Notes under the pieces: generated by a model
The model's database searches: none
Told to the model about the DNA's origin: nothing
What the model saw: only the letters and a program-made list of their open reading frames with translations
Shown: one piece after another, positions 1 to 8,331 of the stretch
How the letters are laid out: each line of letters opens with the position of its first letter
Position numbering within the stretch: the first letter of the stretch is position 1
Translations under genes and position numbers: made by a program
Source: Pararoseomonas baculiformis
Lineage (GTDB): Bacteria; Pseudomonadota; Alphaproteobacteria; Acetobacterales; Acetobacteraceae
Reading direction: 5' to 3'
NCBI RefSeq assembly: GCF_017813395.1
Contig: NZ_JAGIZB010000010.1
Span: 117,235-181,234, forward strand
Length of the DNA: 64,000 nucleotides

Positions 1-617
<617 letters not shown>

Positions 618-625
618 TCACCCGC

Positions 626-1339
626 ATGACGCCCGAGGAATGGATCCGCCCCGCCGGCCTGGAGGCCGCCCGCGCCGCCCAGCGCGAGATCGCCGCCCGC
701 GCCGAGGTCCAGGACCGCCTGCCGCCCGCGCCGGCCCTGGTGGCCGGGGTGGATTGCGCCGGTGCCGCGCGGGGCGGGCCGGACCGGGTCCGGGCCATGG
801 CCGTGCTGCTGGGCATCGCGGCCCCGTCCCAGCCCCGGGCGACGAGCCTGGCCGAGGGCGTTCCCCGCTTCCCCTACATCCCCGGCTTTCTCGGATTCCG
901 GGAGATCCCCTTCGTGCTGGAGGCCGTGGCGAAGCTGCCGGAACGCCCGGAGCTGATCCTGGTGGATGGGCATGGCACCAGCCATCCGCGCGGCTGCGGG
1001 ATCGCCACCCATCTGGGCGTGGTGCTGGACCTGCCGACGGTGGGCGTCGCCAAGTCGATCCTGGTCGGGAGGGTGGCGGGCGAGCTGGGCATGGAGGCGG
1101 GCAGCACCGCCCCGCTGGTCTGGAAGGGCCGCCGCATCGGCACGGCGCTGCGCAGCAGGCGCGGCGTGCAGCCCCTGTTTATCTCCACCGGCCACCGCGT
1201 CTCGCTGGAGACGGCGGTGGCGCGGGTCACGGAATGGCTGGCCGGCTACCGCCTGCCCGAACCCACCCGCCTTGCCGACAAGCTGGCCGGGCAGGCCCGG
1301 AGAGCCATCGAGCGGCAGGCGAGCCTGCTGCCCGAATAG
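626..1339 (+). CDS. nfi: Endonuclease V (deoxyinosine 3' endonuclease)
   Basis: Endonuclease V cuts the second phosphodiester bond 3' of deoxyinosine and starts repair of deaminated adenine. The 237-residue product has the family landmarks in order: an Asp in the AGVDCAG strand near residue 42, the YIPGFLGFRE segment carrying the catalytic Glu, the DGHGTSHPRG motif with the metal-binding Asp, and GVAKS with the conserved Lys. I chose the ATG at 626 because similarity begins just after it; upstream in-frame codons would overlap the ligA leader. It is the only plus-strand gene in the first 30 kb and sits between ligA and the PspA-like gene, so it is probably transcribed alone. Confidence 0.9.
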   Translation: MTPEEWIRPAGLEAARAAQREIAARAEVQDRLPPAPALVAGVDCAGAARGGPDRVRAMAVLLGIAAPSQPRATSLAEGVPRFPYIPGFLGFREIPFVLEAVAKLPERPELILVDGHGTSHPRGCGIATHLGVVLDLPTVGVAKSILVGRVAGELGMEAGSTAPLVWKGRRIGTALRSRRGVQPLFISTGHRVSLETAVARVTEWLAGYRLPEPTRLADKLAGQARRAIERQASLLPE

Positions 1340-1382
1340 GCGGCCGCCCCAGGGCTGGCGGGCCCGATGGCGGCCTGCATGA

Positions 1383-2192
1383 TCAGCCCGGGCCGGCGAT
1401 CTGCTTCTGCCCCTGCCCCTGCCCCTGCCCGCGCCGCAGCGCGGCCAGCCGGTCGGACAGGTTGGCCGGCGCCGCGCCCTTGCCCGAGGCGGCGGCCAGG
1501 GCGGCCGCGATGTTCGGGTCCTCCTTCTCCGGCTGGGTCGGGGTCAGGAGCTTCGCCTTGGCATTAGCGGCCTCCGCCTGGGCCAGGTCGCGCGCGGCGG
1601 CATCCTGCATGGCCTTCAGCGCCACGCTCAGCCCGCTGGTCGCGCCGGAAAGCCCGGCCGCCTGCCGCGCCGCCTCGGCCCGCCGCTCCGCCGCGTCGCG
1701 CTGGGCATCGGCGCGGGTCATGTCCCGCTGCGCCCGCGTCAGCTCGGCGCGCGCGGAGCGCAGCTTCTGGCCGGCCTGGTCATAGGTCTGCTGCAGGGTC
1801 TGCATGAACTCATGCGCGTCCGCCGCGTCCTGCTTCTCCCGCTCGATCTCGGGGGCCATCTCCTCCAACATGCCCAGCAGCGTGGTGAGGGAGCGTTCCA
1901 GCTCCGCCTTCCTCGCCGGGTCCGCCTCGGCCTCCAGGCGCGCGTTCAGCTGCTCGGCGGCCGCCATGCGCTGGGTGGAGAGGGCCTGGATGGCATCGGC
2001 CTCCTTCCTCTCCTTCTCATAGGCCTGGCGCGCCTCGGCCACCTGCAGGCCCAGCTGGTCCAGATGCTGCTCCATCGTGCGCAGCTCGGCCTCCGTGGCC
2101 GATTTCGGGTCCCAGCGAACGATCGCCTCGACCGCGTTGTTCACGGCCTGGTCGGTCTTCACGCCAACGAGGTTCCGGATGAATGCGAGCAT
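1383..2192 (-). CDS. PspA/IM30-like coiled-coil protein (YjfJ-like)
   Basis: A 269-residue, highly charged, almost wholly helical protein. Residues 1-25 form an amphipathic start (MLAFIRNLVGVKTDQAVNN), followed by long heptad-rich helices to about residue 215 and a disordered tail ending in four Gly-Gln dipeptides encoded by a 6-bp repeat at 1407-1430. This layout fits the PspA/IM30/Vipp1 (ESCRT-III-like) family, whose members coat stressed inner membranes. Its partners support this: a DUF350 membrane protein and a DUF2491 protein precede it on the same strand, as in the E. coli yjfJ-yjfK-yjfL set. A membrane-stress role is inferred from family and context; the sequence alone shows only the coiled-coil architecture. 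Confidence 0.7.
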   Translation of the reverse strand: MLAFIRNLVGVKTDQAVNNAVEAIVRWDPKSATEAELRTMEQHLDQLGLQVAEARQAYEKERKEADAIQALSTQRMAAAEQLNARLEAEADPARKAELERSLTTLLGMLEEMAPEIEREKQDAADAHEFMQTLQQTYDQAGQKLRSARAELTRAQRDMTRADAQRDAAERRAEAARQAAGLSGATSGLSVALKAMQDAAARDLAQAEAANAKAKLLTPTQPEKEDPNIAAALAAASGKGAAPANLSDRLAALRRGQGQGQGQKQIAGPG

Positions 2193-2254
2193 CGTCTTCT
2201 CCGTGTGATGAAGGGGCTGGGCGATAGAATGGCCGGGTGAGGGCGGGCCGGCCG

Positions 2255-2668
2255 TCAGCCGGCCATCGCGCCGGCATTGAGAAGGGCGACGGCGAGCTGC
2301 AGCCCGACCAGCGCGCAGGCCGCGGCCACGTTGCCTTCCTCGATCATGTGCCGCAGGCCGCGCAGCAGGGCCGAGGCAAGAAAGAAGGCCAGGAGCTGCA
2401 CGACCAGCGCGACAAGGCCCCAGATCAGGATGTCGAGCGTCACGAGGCTGGTGGCCAGCGTCGCCGCCAGCGGCATGGCGAGGGCAACCAGCGTTCCGCC
2501 CAGCACGAGGCCTGCCGCGACATTGCCCTCCCGGATCAGCCGCACCTCGTGGAAGGGTGTGATCGCCATGTAGATCGCGATCCCCAGGCCCAGCAGGGCG
2601 AGGGTGATCGCGAATTGCAGGACCAGCACTGGCAGGCCGGCCCGCAAGGTTTCCAGGATGACGTCCAT
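2255..2668 (-). CDS. DUF350 family inner-membrane protein (YjfL-like)
   Basis: A 137-residue protein with four predicted membrane helices (about residues 10-33, 49-70, 80-103 and 113-134). It is built as two similar halves, each containing a Gly-Asn pair after a charged turn: REGNVAAG in the first half and EEGNVAAA in the second. This duplicated two-helix unit with conserved GN is the hallmark of DUF350. The biochemical function of the family is unknown. In E. coli the homologue YjfL belongs to a stress-associated cluster with a PspA-like and a DUF2491 protein, the same two genes that flank it here (gaps of 35 and 62 bp), so the three probably form one operon and work together at the membrane. 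Confidence 0.85.
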   Translation of the reverse strand: MDVILETLRAGLPVLVLQFAITLALLGLGIAIYMAITPFHEVRLIREGNVAAGLVLGGTLVALAMPLAATLATSLVTLDILIWGLVALVVQLLAFFLASALLRGLRHMIEEGNVAAACALVGLQLAVALLNAGAMAG

Positions 2669-2703
2669 GGCGGCGGTTCGCGCTCCGATCGGCTGTCAGG
2701 GCT

Positions 2704-4332
2704 TCAGGTGGGGGAGAGGGAAGCGGGGTTCACGTCCAGCCCGGCGCGGACCTCCACCCAGGCCTGGGTGCCGTCCTCCACCGCCGAGACGAGGATGTAT
2801 TCGGTCTGTGGCGCCGGGGCGGCGGCACCGGTCGAGGCGCCATAGAGCATGGCCTGGCTGCGGACGATGCGGCGGCCCTGCGGGGTTTCCACCTCCTCCT
2901 CCAGTAGGCGCGGCGGCACGCGGGATGAGCCGGGCGCCCAGACCCGGCCATAGAGCTTGCCGTCCCTGGTCTGGAACTCGGGCCAGCCGATCATGCCCTC
3001 GGCCGGGTCAAGCCAGGCACCCCATTCGCCCTCGTCGGCCGGGGCGATCTCGTCCAGCAGGCTGAAATACCGGCACTCAGAGGCCTCGCCCTGCGCGTCC
3101 AGGTGCAGCTGCAGCATGGCGCCGCCCTCCGGCAGGTAGAGGCGCAGCATGGAGCCGGGCCCTCCGCCGCCGATCCGCCCGATCGCCGTCACGCTCACCC
3201 GCCCCCCCGCGCCGGGCGGAGCCGTGACATGGGTGGAACCGGCGGCGAGCAGGAAGGGCGTGGGGTCGATGGTCAGCGTGGTGCCCAGCCGGAAGCGGGA
3301 CGGGGCATAGCCCTCCCCGGACATCTTGTGGCGCAGCATCCCGCCCGCGCTGCGCAGCGTGTCGCCCGTTGTCATGCCCGTGCCTCCCGTTCCCGCCCGG
3401 TTCCTGGCCCGCCGCAGGGCCAGGAAGGCCGCGACGCCGCCCCCGACCAGCAGCAGCCCGCCCATGGAGCCGAGCAGGCCGCCCGATTCACCATCCTGGT
3501 CCGCGGTGCTGGGCGTGCGGCGATCCTCGGGCGGCGGCGCCTCCCGGCCCGTCGCCACCTCGGGAGGGATGCCGGGCGGAAGGTAGTTCGGGTCCCGCGG
3601 CTGGCCCTCGCTCCCGGCGAGGCGGCGGTCCAGCTCGTCCAGCTGGCGGCGAATCTCCGCATCGCCCTGGGCGCGCTGCTCCGCCTCCTGCCGCCAGGAT
3701 CGGTAGCCCGGGTCATCCTGGTGGTTGCGGAAGAAATCCGCATGGCCCGGGCGGGAGAGGTTGGAGAACAGGAACCAGAGGAAGGCCGCGTCCCAGATCC
3801 CGAAGGAGCGCGGCCCGGAAAGGACGCTGCCCGGCACGGACCAGCCGCGATCCCGGTACCAGCCCCCGGATGAGGGGCCGGACCAGCCCCCGCCCGACCA
3901 GCCGCCGCCCGACGGGGTGCGGCTGCGGGGCGCGGGGAAGGAGAAGCCGCCGCCCGAAGGGGCCGGCGCGGGCTGGGCGCGGCGCTGGGCGGCCGCCTCG
4001 GCCTCCCGCATCCGGCGCAGCGCGTCGCCGGCCTGGCTGCGCCCGTAATCCCGGTCCGCCGCCGAACCGCCGGTGGAAGGAATGGAGAAACCGCCCCCCG
4101 AACTGCGCGGCCGGGCATAGCCGCCGGAGGAGGGGGCGCGGGAATAGCCGCCACCGCTGAAGGAAGGGGTGCGGCCGCCGCTGCTGGGGCGGGAATAGCC
4201 GCCGCTGGAGCGGGCCCGCGGGCGCGCCTCCGCCTCCGCGCTGACCAGCGCCAGGCCGGGCAGGACCAGGGTGGGCGTGACCGGCACGGCCAGGAGAAGC
4301 AGGGCCAGCAGGCGGGTTGAGGGTCCTCGCAT
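2704..4332 (-). CDS. DUF2491 (YjfK-like) protein with secretion signal and Gly/Ser-rich N-terminus
   Basis: A 542-residue protein in three parts. Residues 1-35 look like a signal peptide or anchor with a Leu/Val-rich core. Residues 36 to about 260 are low complexity, with many SSGG, GGGYSR and GGFS units. After one further hydrophobic segment (GLLLVGGGVAAFLAL, near residue 290) the last 210 residues resemble DUF2491: an LTIDPTPFLL start, an AIGRIGG turn, a LQLHLD strand, the IGWPEFQTRDG segment and the MLYG and EYILVS strands near the end. I placed the start at 4332, where the signal-like segment begins; 16 more in-frame residues upstream are unlikely. DUF2491 proteins such as YjfK are small and lack this front half. 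Function is unknown; it leads the presumed DUF2491-DUF350-PspA operon. Confidence 0.65.
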   Translation of the reverse strand: MRGPSTRLLALLLLAVPVTPTLVLPGLALVSAEAEARPRARSSGGYSRPSSGGRTPSFSGGGYSRAPSSGGYARPRSSGGGFSIPSTGGSAADRDYGRSQAGDALRRMREAEAAAQRRAQPAPAPSGGGFSFPAPRSRTPSGGGWSGGGWSGPSSGGWYRDRGWSVPGSVLSGPRSFGIWDAAFLWFLFSNLSRPGHADFFRNHQDDPGYRSWRQEAEQRAQGDAEIRRQLDELDRRLAGSEGQPRDPNYLPPGIPPEVATGREAPPPEDRRTPSTADQDGESGGLLGSMGGLLLVGGGVAAFLALRRARNRAGTGGTGMTTGDTLRSAGGMLRHKMSGEGYAPSRFRLGTTLTIDPTPFLLAAGSTHVTAPPGAGGRVSVTAIGRIGGGGPGSMLRLYLPEGGAMLQLHLDAQGEASECRYFSLLDEIAPADEGEWGAWLDPAEGMIGWPEFQTRDGKLYGRVWAPGSSRVPPRLLEEEVETPQGRRIVRSQAMLYGASTGAAAPAPQTEYILVSAVEDGTQAWVEVRAGLDVNPASLSPT

Positions 4333-4435
4333 AGCCTCCCGGTCCAACCATCCTCGCCCGCGGCGCCAGAGCACGATCATAAGGCGCGGGGCTAACGCCG
4401 CCAGGGCGGAAAGGTGCCGCGCACAGGGGCGTGTT

Positions 4436-6115
4436 TCAGGCCGCGCCCGCCAGCAGCTCGTCCGCCGCGGCGCGCGCCGCCTCGGTCACGCGCTCGCCGG
4501 CCAGCATGCGCGCGATCTCCTCCCGCCGGGCTGCCGGTTCCAGCGGCGTCACCCGCGTCTCGGCGCGGTCGCCGCGGATTCCCTTGGCCACCTGGAAATG
4601 GCGGCTGCCGCGCGCGGCCACCTGGGGCGAATGGGTCACGACCAGTACCTGCAGCCGCTCCGCCACCCGGGCCAGCCTTTCGCCCACGGCCGCTGCCGTG
4701 GCGCCGCCGATGCCGCTATCCACCTCGTCAAAGACCAGGGTGGGCACGGGCGAGCCGCGTGCCAGCACCACCTTCAGCGCCAGCATCAGGCGGGAAAGCT
4801 CACCGCCCGAGGCGATCTTGGCCAGCTGCCCCGGCTTCTGGCCGGGATTGGTGGTGACGAGGAAGGTCACCCGGTCCCGCCCATCCGGGCCCCAGGCATT
4901 CTCCTCGCGCGGCGCGATCTCGATATGCAGCCGCGCCCGCTCCAGCTTCAGCGGCGCCAGCTCCCGCGCCACCGCCTTTTCCAGCTTCTCCGCATGGTCG
5001 CGCCGCGCGGCGGTCAGCGCATCGGCGGCGGCGACATAGGCGGCGCGGGCCTCTCGCGCGGCGGCGTCCAGCGCGGCCACGCGGCCCGTGCCGGCATCCA
5101 GATTGGCCAGCCGCTCCTTCAGCCCGGACAGGGTGCCGGGCAGGTCCACCACGGCCACCGCGTATTTCCGCGCGGCGGCACGCAGGGCGAAAAGGCGCTC
5201 CTCCACATGCTCCAGCCGGCGCGGGTCGGGCTGGGCGTCGCTCGCCAGCCGCTCCAGCACGTTCTCGGCCTCGGCCAGGGCATCCTGCGCCGCGGCCAGG
5301 GCGGTGAGGGCGGCGGTCACCTCCTCGGATGGCGGGGTGAGGCGTTCCAGCGCGCGCGCCGCATTGCGCAGCCCCGCCGCGGGCGCCCCGCCGCCGCGCC
5401 GATCGCGCGGCTGCAGCTCCGAGAGGGCGGAGGCGATGGCCTCGGCCCGCTTCTCACTGCCTTGCAGCCCCTGCCGCTCGGCCGCCAGCTGGTCCTCTTC
5501 GCCCTCGACCGGGGCGAGGTCGGAAAGCTCCTGCACGGCGTGGCGCAGCCATTCCTCATCCCGCTGGGCGGCGGCGATGGCTTCCTGCGCCTCGCGCAGC
5601 GCCTTCTCTGCCCCGCGCCAGGCGCGATAGGCCTCGGCCACGGCATTGCGCCGGGAATCCAGCCCGCCAAACGCGTCCAGCAGCCCGGCATGGGTGGCCG
5701 GATCGGCCAGGCCGACCTGGTCATGCTGCCCCTGCACCTCGACCAGCAGGGCACCGAGGCGGCGCAACAGCGCCACGCCCACAGGCTCGTCATTCACGAA
5801 GGCGCGGGAGCGGCCATCGGCGGTGACGATGCGGCGGACCACGATCTGGTCCTCGTTCTCGATGCCCTGCTCCGTGAGCAGGGCGTGGGCGGGATGGCTT
5901 GCCGGCGGATTGAACACCGCCACCACCCCGGCCTGGGACTGGCCGGCGCGCACCATGCCCGCTTCGGCCCGCTGGCCGAGAGCCAAGCCGAGGCTGTCCA
6001 GCAGGATCGACTTGCCGGCGCCGGTTTCACCGGTCAGCACCGAGAGGCCCGGCCCGAAATGCAGGTCCAGGCGCTCGATCAGCACCACGTCGCGGATGGA
6101 AAGGGAGGCGAGCAC
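4436..6115 (-). CDS. recN: DNA repair protein RecN (SMC-like ATPase)
   Basis: RecN is an SMC-like ATPase that helps keep broken ends and sister chromosomes together during RecA-dependent double-strand break repair. The 559-residue sequence shows the Walker A motif GETGAGKS at residues 29-36, a central coiled-coil-rich region (about 150-370), the ABC signature in ASGGELSRL, the Walker B strand TLVFDEVDSGIGG and the H-loop VTHSPQ. Length matches the family. It lies 14 bp downstream of bamD on the same strand, as in many alphaproteobacteria, so it is probably cotranscribed with lpxC-bamD or bamD. Confidence 0.96.
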   Translation of the reverse strand: MLASLSIRDVVLIERLDLHFGPGLSVLTGETGAGKSILLDSLGLALGQRAEAGMVRAGQSQAGVVAVFNPPASHPAHALLTEQGIENEDQIVVRRIVTADGRSRAFVNDEPVGVALLRRLGALLVEVQGQHDQVGLADPATHAGLLDAFGGLDSRRNAVAEAYRAWRGAEKALREAQEAIAAAQRDEEWLRHAVQELSDLAPVEGEEDQLAAERQGLQGSEKRAEAIASALSELQPRDRRGGGAPAAGLRNAARALERLTPPSEEVTAALTALAAAQDALAEAENVLERLASDAQPDPRRLEHVEERLFALRAAARKYAVAVVDLPGTLSGLKERLANLDAGTGRVAALDAAAREARAAYVAAADALTAARRDHAEKLEKAVARELAPLKLERARLHIEIAPREENAWGPDGRDRVTFLVTTNPGQKPGQLAKIASGGELSRLMLALKVVLARGSPVPTLVFDEVDSGIGGATAAAVGERLARVAERLQVLVVTHSPQVAARGSRHFQVAKGIRGDRAETRVTPLEPAARREEIARMLAGERVTEAARAAADELLAGAA

Positions 6116-6129
6116 GCCCGTCCTTCAGA

Positions 6130-6981
6130 TCAGAAAATGGTGTCCACGGCCCGTTGGAGCAGGCCTGGGCGGCCGATGCTCTCAGCCCGGGGGGCTCCCT
6201 CGACCAGCAGGGCGTAGCTGTCCTGGTACCAGGGGTTGCCGGGATAGTTATGGCCGAGCACGGAGGCGGTCTTGCGCGCCTCCTCGGTCAGGCCCAGGGC
6301 GAGATAGATCTCGGTCAGCCGGTGCAGCGCCTCGGGCGTGTGGTTGGTGGTCTGGTAGCTTTCCACCACCCGGCGGAAGCGGCCGATGGCGGCGGAGTAG
6401 AGCTTCCGGTTCTGGTAGAAGCGGCCGATATTCATTTCCTTGCCGGCCAGGTGGTCCCGGGCAAGGTCGATCTTCAGCCGGGCGTCACGGGCGTAGGAGG
6501 AGTTGGGGAAGCGGTTCACCACCTCCTGCAGGGCCGCCATCGCGGTCTCGGTGCCCTGCTGGTCGCGCTCGGCATCCGCGATCTGCTCATAGTAGCATAG
6601 GGCGCGGAGGTAATAGGCATAGGCGATGTCGCGATGGGCCGGGTGCAGCTGGATGAAGCGCTCCAGCTGGCCCAGCGCCTCGGTGTAGCGGTTGCGCGAA
6701 TACTCGGCATAGCCGCTCATCAGCCGGGCATTGGTGGCCCAGGTGGAATAGGGATGGTCGCGCTCCACCGCGTCGAACATCTCGATCGCCTGGGCATAGC
6801 GCTCGGCCCGCAGGGCCTCCAGCCCGGCGGCATAGACCGCCTCGGGTTCCATATCGGCATAGCTTGCGCCGCGCGGGCGCAGGCGGTCCGAATCTCCATC
6901 CCAGAAATTCAGGCTGCCGCATCCGCCCAGGGCGAGGGGGGCGAGGAGGAAGGGCAGGATCGCGAGGCGACGGGTCATCAT
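6130..6981 (-). CDS. bamD: Outer membrane assembly lipoprotein BamD
   Basis: BamD is the essential lipoprotein of the BAM complex, which folds beta-barrel proteins into the outer membrane. The 283-residue precursor starts with a lipoprotein signal ending in LGGC, Cys21 being the lipidation site, followed by Gly-Ser. The mature part contains five TPR-like repeats; the AIEMFDAVERDHPYSTWA segment is the typical first repeat. Two consecutive ATGs (6981 and 6978) could start translation. The neighbours lpxC upstream and recN downstream match the usual alphaproteobacterial order. Confidence 0.95.
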   Translation of the reverse strand: MMTRRLAILPFLLAPLALGGCGSLNFWDGDSDRLRPRGASYADMEPEAVYAAGLEALRAERYAQAIEMFDAVERDHPYSTWATNARLMSGYAEYSRNRYTEALGQLERFIQLHPAHRDIAYAYYLRALCYYEQIADAERDQQGTETAMAALQEVVNRFPNSSYARDARLKIDLARDHLAGKEMNIGRFYQNRKLYSAAIGRFRRVVESYQTTNHTPEALHRLTEIYLALGLTEEARKTASVLGHNYPGNPWYQDSYALLVEGAPRAESIGRPGLLQRAVDTIF

Positions 6982-7135
6982 GGCGGCGGCTCTATAGCAT
7001 GCGACCCCGGCGATGGGACATAGAGGGCCGCGACATGGCGGGCAGGGTGGGGGTTACCCTTTCCTCATGCGATACGCCGGACCGGACCGGCCTCGGGGCA
7101 GGGCCGGTTCCAGGCCGGGCCGATGGGCGCCGGGA

Positions 7136-8086
7136 TCAGGCCGGGGCGGCCGCCATGGGCAGGCGGAGCGTGGCGCCGGAGAGCTCCGGCTCGGCCGCGC
7201 CCTCCACCCAGCGCCAGGCGCGCGGGTCGGCAAGAAGGGCGCGCAGCAGGCGGTTGTTCAGCGCATGGCCGGAGCGGTGGCCGCGGAACTTCGCCCGCAG
7301 GGAGGCGCCGGCCAGGGCCAGGTCGCCCACCGCGTCCAGCAGCTTGTGGCGCACGAACTCATCCGCATGCCGCAGCCCGCCCGGGTTCACCACCAGCGGC
7401 CCGTCCACCACCACCGCATTGGCGAGCGAGCCGCCGCGGGCCAGGCCCACGGCGCGGAGCCGCGCGATGTCCTCGGCCATGGTGAAGGTCCGGGCATCGG
7501 CCAGGATGCTGCGGAACCCATCCTCGGTGATCCGCATGGAGAGGGACTGCTGCCCGATGGCGGTGGCGCCGAAATCGATGCTCAGCTCCGCCTCGAAGCC
7601 CACGCCCACGGCGGGGGAGAGCTCGGCCCAGGCCGCGTCGGGGCCCTCGCCCTCTGTCACGCGGACCGTGCGCAGCACCTCGATGGCGCGGGCCGGCTCG
7701 GCCAGCTCCACCACGCCCGCGCAGTCGATCAGGAACACGAAGGGGGCGGCGGACCCATCCAGGATGGGGATTTCCGGCCCGTCCACCTCGACCAGCGCGT
7801 CAGTGATGCCGAGCCCGGCAAGGGCCGCCATCACATGCTCGATCGTGCCGATCCGCTCCACGCCCTCGCCGATGGCGGTGCAGAGGCGGGTATCGGTGAC
7901 CTGGTCATGCCGGGCGGGGATGTCGATGCCGAGATCGGTGCGGCGGAACACGATGCCATGCCCAGCCTCGGCCGGCCGGAGGGTCAGGGTGGCACGGGCC
8001 CCCGAGTGAAGGCCGACGCCGACGCAGCCGATCGCGGACCGGAGGGTCCGTGCGCGTGCCGTGCCGATCGGGAAGAAGCCGTCCAT
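7136..8086 (-). CDS. lpxC: UDP-3-O-acyl-N-acetylglucosamine deacetylase LpxC
   Basis: LpxC removes the N-acetyl group from UDP-3-O-acyl-GlcNAc, the committed step of lipid A synthesis, in the cytoplasm. The 316-residue protein has the zinc site: TIEH (Glu83, His84), HKLLDAVGD (His247, Asp251) and the catalytic-His region GHRSGHALNN near 269-277. I chose the ATG at 8086 because the conserved RTLRSAIGCVGVGLHSG segment follows within 12 residues; an in-frame ATG 96 bp upstream would add an unrelated leader. It lies downstream of ftsZ but is separated from it by a strong hairpin terminator, so it probably has its own promoter in 8090-8255. Confidence 0.96.
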   Translation of the reverse strand: MDGFFPIGTARARTLRSAIGCVGVGLHSGARATLTLRPAEAGHGIVFRRTDLGIDIPARHDQVTDTRLCTAIGEGVERIGTIEHVMAALAGLGITDALVEVDGPEIPILDGSAAPFVFLIDCAGVVELAEPARAIEVLRTVRVTEGEGPDAAWAELSPAVGVGFEAELSIDFGATAIGQQSLSMRITEDGFRSILADARTFTMAEDIARLRAVGLARGGSLANAVVVDGPLVVNPGGLRHADEFVRHKLLDAVGDLALAGASLRAKFRGHRSGHALNNRLLRALLADPRAWRWVEGAAEPELSGATLRLPMAAAPA

Positions 8087-8257
8087 CGGGAACCTCGGGA
8101 AAAGCGGGCTTTGCAACCGGGCCGAAGCCCGATCCTCGCCGGTGTCAACGCCCCGGCGCGCTGCAACGTCGCACCGCAGCACAATGGTTTCCAGTCAAGC
8201 GTTGTTTCTCCGTATTACGGCGTAAGTGCTTGAAAGAATGGCCCTTCTAAAAGCCAA

Positions 8258-8289
8258 AAGGGCCCCGCCGAAATCTCGGCGGGGCCCTT
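8258..8289 (-). terminator. Rho-independent terminator downstream of ftsZ
   Basis: A perfect 14-bp inverted repeat (8258-8271 pairing with 8276-8289, four-base loop). Read on the minus strand it is followed by TTTTGGCTTTT, as expected for an intrinsic terminator 40 bp after the ftsZ stop codon. Bases 8258-8264 could alternatively pair with 8240-8246, giving a second, weaker hairpin just beyond the T-rich stretch. The hairpin separates the dcw cluster from lpxC. Confidence 0.85.
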
Positions 8290-8331
8290 CCGGGATCATG
8301 CCGCCCCTGGCCGGGGCGGCGCAGCCTGGGC

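Noticed and set aside
4271..6217. 648-codon plus-strand frame antisense to recN
   Set aside because: His/Arg/Gln/Gly-rich translation with no motif; recN on the other strand has all its catalytic motifs.
8163..8200. TTGACT on the minus strand (8193-8198) as an lpxC -35 box
   Set aside because: No acceptable -10 sequence at 16-18 nt spacing, so I did not list it as a promoter.
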